From CAZBWP01 sp964630265 (lineage in GTDB: Bacteria > Pseudomonadota > Alphaproteobacteria > Rhodospirillales > Defluviicoccaceae): 6,317 nt of DNA. Both the position numbers and the translations under genes were made by a program. This document shows, piece after piece, positions 5,625 to 6,317 of this stretch. The stretch lies in assembly GCA_964630265.1 (NCBI GenBank), contig CAZVRW010000107.1:1-6317 (forward strand). The letters are read 5' to 3'. The notes under the pieces were generated by a model that had not been told where the DNA came from, searched no databases, and was given only the letters and a program-made list of their open reading frames with translations. Position 1 is the stretch's first letter, and the number at the start of each line of letters is the position of its first letter.

Positions 5625-5660
5625 CGCATGGGGGAGGGGGAGGTTCCCTGCCCCCATGCG
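5625..5660 (-). repeat. Strong stem-loop between the fapB-like and fapC-like genes
   Basis: CGCATGGGGG (5625-5634) and CCCCCATGCG (5651-5660) are perfect 10-base complements. Inside the 16-base loop, AGGG (5635-5638) can also pair with CCCT (5646-5649), leaving one bulged base, for about 14 pairs in all. It lies in the 144-base gap between the stop at 5682 and the ATG at 5537. On the transcribed (minus) strand it is followed by GGGGCGCATTCTTG rather than a U-tract, so it is a weak candidate for intrinsic termination. It more likely acts as an RNA stability, processing or attenuation element setting the ratio of the two subunits. That role is inference. Confidence 0.75.
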
Positions 5661-5681
5661 AGGTCGCGTCCGTGATAGGCC

Positions 5682-6317
5682 TCAGGTGCCGGGAATGCCG
5701 ACAGCCGCGGTCGTCGTCAGGGCACCGAAGCTGATGGCGGTCCCCTGGTTGTTCATGTCGCCGGCGGCGTTGTTGATCATCACGACACCGGTGTTGAACG
5801 AGGCCGAACTATCCAGCCGCGAGACCTTCACCGTTTCGACCTGGAGCGTCCGGTTGTCGGTGTTCTCCTGACCCAGGGCCGACTCGGTCAGCCCGAACGC
5901 CGAGCCGAGGCCCACCGTCAACGCCAACACGTTGGTCTGGTTGTTCAGGTTGCCGGCGTTGTTGTTGACGCCGATGGTTCCCTGGTTGTCGTTCACCGAG
6001 CCACTGATCTCCGCCAAGTGGTTCGGATTGGCCAGCGCCGCCGGAATGTCGGGGTTGCCGTCGACATCGCGCGGGAACACCTCCCACTCCTCGGTGAAGT
6101 TACGGTTGTTCTTCTGATCCACTTCGGCCTGGGCGTTGGCGAACGACGGGACGTCGTTTTGCGCGTCGATCACGGCGAATGCCTGGACGTTGCCCTGGTT
6201 GCTGATGTTTCCGGCGTCATTGTTGACACCGATCAGGCCGGTGTTGAGGTTGATCGAGTCGGCGATCACCGCTTGGAGATTGATGCCGAAGCTGGTCTCG
6301 CCGGGAATCGGCGTCCC
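5682..6317 (-). CDS. fapB: FapB-like amyloid subunit, N-terminus cut by window edge (partial)
   Basis: The frame is open from the right edge to a TGA at 5684-5682, giving 211 visible residues; the true start lies outside. The GTG at 6269 is internal: the 16 residues before it continue the same style of sequence and there is no ribosome binding site. Three repeats begin at visible residues 27, 113 and 177, with cores such as GVNNNAGNLNNQTN (116-129) and INNAAGDMNNQ. They share the frame of the downstream protein's repeats but use Asn-Asn where that protein has Asn-Gln. The linkers differ: about 63 residues, with an acidic, Trp-containing stretch (EEWEVFPRDVDGNPD), and about 41 residues. The protein ends 12 residues after the last repeat and has no Cys in the visible part. 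It is first of the five genes in order, so it matches FapB, the proposed nucleator in Pseudomonas. More repeats may lie beyond the edge. Confidence 0.72.
   Translation of the reverse strand, partial: GTPIPGETSFGINLQAVIADSINLNTGLIGVNNDAGNISNQGNVQAFAVIDAQNDVPSFANAQAEVDQKNNRNFTEEWEVFPRDVDGNPDIPAALANPNHLAEISGSVNDNQGTIGVNNNAGNLNNQTNVLALTVGLGSAFGLTESALGQENTDNRTLQVETVKVSRLDSSASFNTGVVMINNAAGDMNNQGTAISFGALTTTAAVGIPGT
5721..6239 (-). repeat. Three amyloid-type repeats in the FapB-like protein
   Basis: Repeat cores of about 23 codons lie at 6171-6239, 5913-5981 and 5721-5789. The shared pattern is G-x-(I/V)-x-(V/I)-N-N-x-A-G-(N/D)-x-x-N-Q. The first two continue with Asn and an alternating hydrophobic strand (VQAFAV, VLALTV). 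In the third, that Asn is replaced by Thr (NNQGTAISFGA). Spacing is 86 and 64 residues. Confidence 0.85.

Noticed and set aside
5625..5660. Intergenic stem-loop as a canonical rho-independent terminator
   Set aside because: The stem is strong but no run of T follows on the transcribed strand, and genes of the same operon continue downstream.
4881..5675. 264-codon plus-strand open frame opposite the FapC-like gene
   Set aside because: It is the mirror of a real repeat protein. Its own DAD/DDG-rich sequence is the complement of Asn/Val codons and has no family features.
6267..6269. GTG at 6267-6269 as the true start of the FapB-like gene
   Set aside because: The frame is open to the window edge with similar residues before it, no ribosome binding site precedes it, and no signal peptide follows it.

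Overview
This is a GC-rich proteobacterial window; envelope signals such as Sec signal peptides and an outer-membrane barrel indicate a diderm. Nothing in it fixes the species. Its main content is a minus-strand cluster of five genes whose order and protein types match fapB-fapC-fapD-fapE-fapF, the functional amyloid (Fap) export operon described in Pseudomonas. The assignment rests on architecture and gene order read by eye, not on a database search.

Layout on the minus strand, read from the right edge leftwards: (1) 6317-5682, a repeat protein missing its N-terminus at the window edge, with three Asn-rich amyloid-type repeats (FapB-like position). (2) A 144-base gap holding a strong stem-loop. 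(3) 5537-4626, a complete 303-residue secreted protein with three related repeats (FapC-like position). (4) 4629-3925, a C39 papain-like peptidase with Gln, Cys, His and Asp in place (FapD), joined to the gene before it by an ATGA stop/start overlap. (5) 3857-3348, a small exported protein in the FapE position, carrying a motif that resembles a double-glycine leader. (6) A 301-base gap with several inverted repeats. (7) 3046-1436, an outer-membrane barrel protein with a signal peptide, a coiled coil, a long proline-rich linker and a C-terminal phenylalanine (FapF).

By analogy with Pseudomonas, the two repeat proteins would be the fibre subunits, the FapF-like barrel the export pore, the C39 protein a periplasmic processing or export factor, and the FapE-like protein an accessory or minor fibre component. 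A fapA chaperone, the N-terminus of the first repeat protein and the operon promoter would lie beyond the right edge, if present.

On the plus strand at the left, converging on this cluster, is a separate gene (198-1367) for a periplasmic NMT1/TauA-like solute-binding protein whose C-terminus is a tail made by a 4-copy, 18-bp minisatellite. Before it, bases 2-100 may be the last codons of another plus-strand gene. No RNA genes, CRISPR arrays or insertion sequences were seen.
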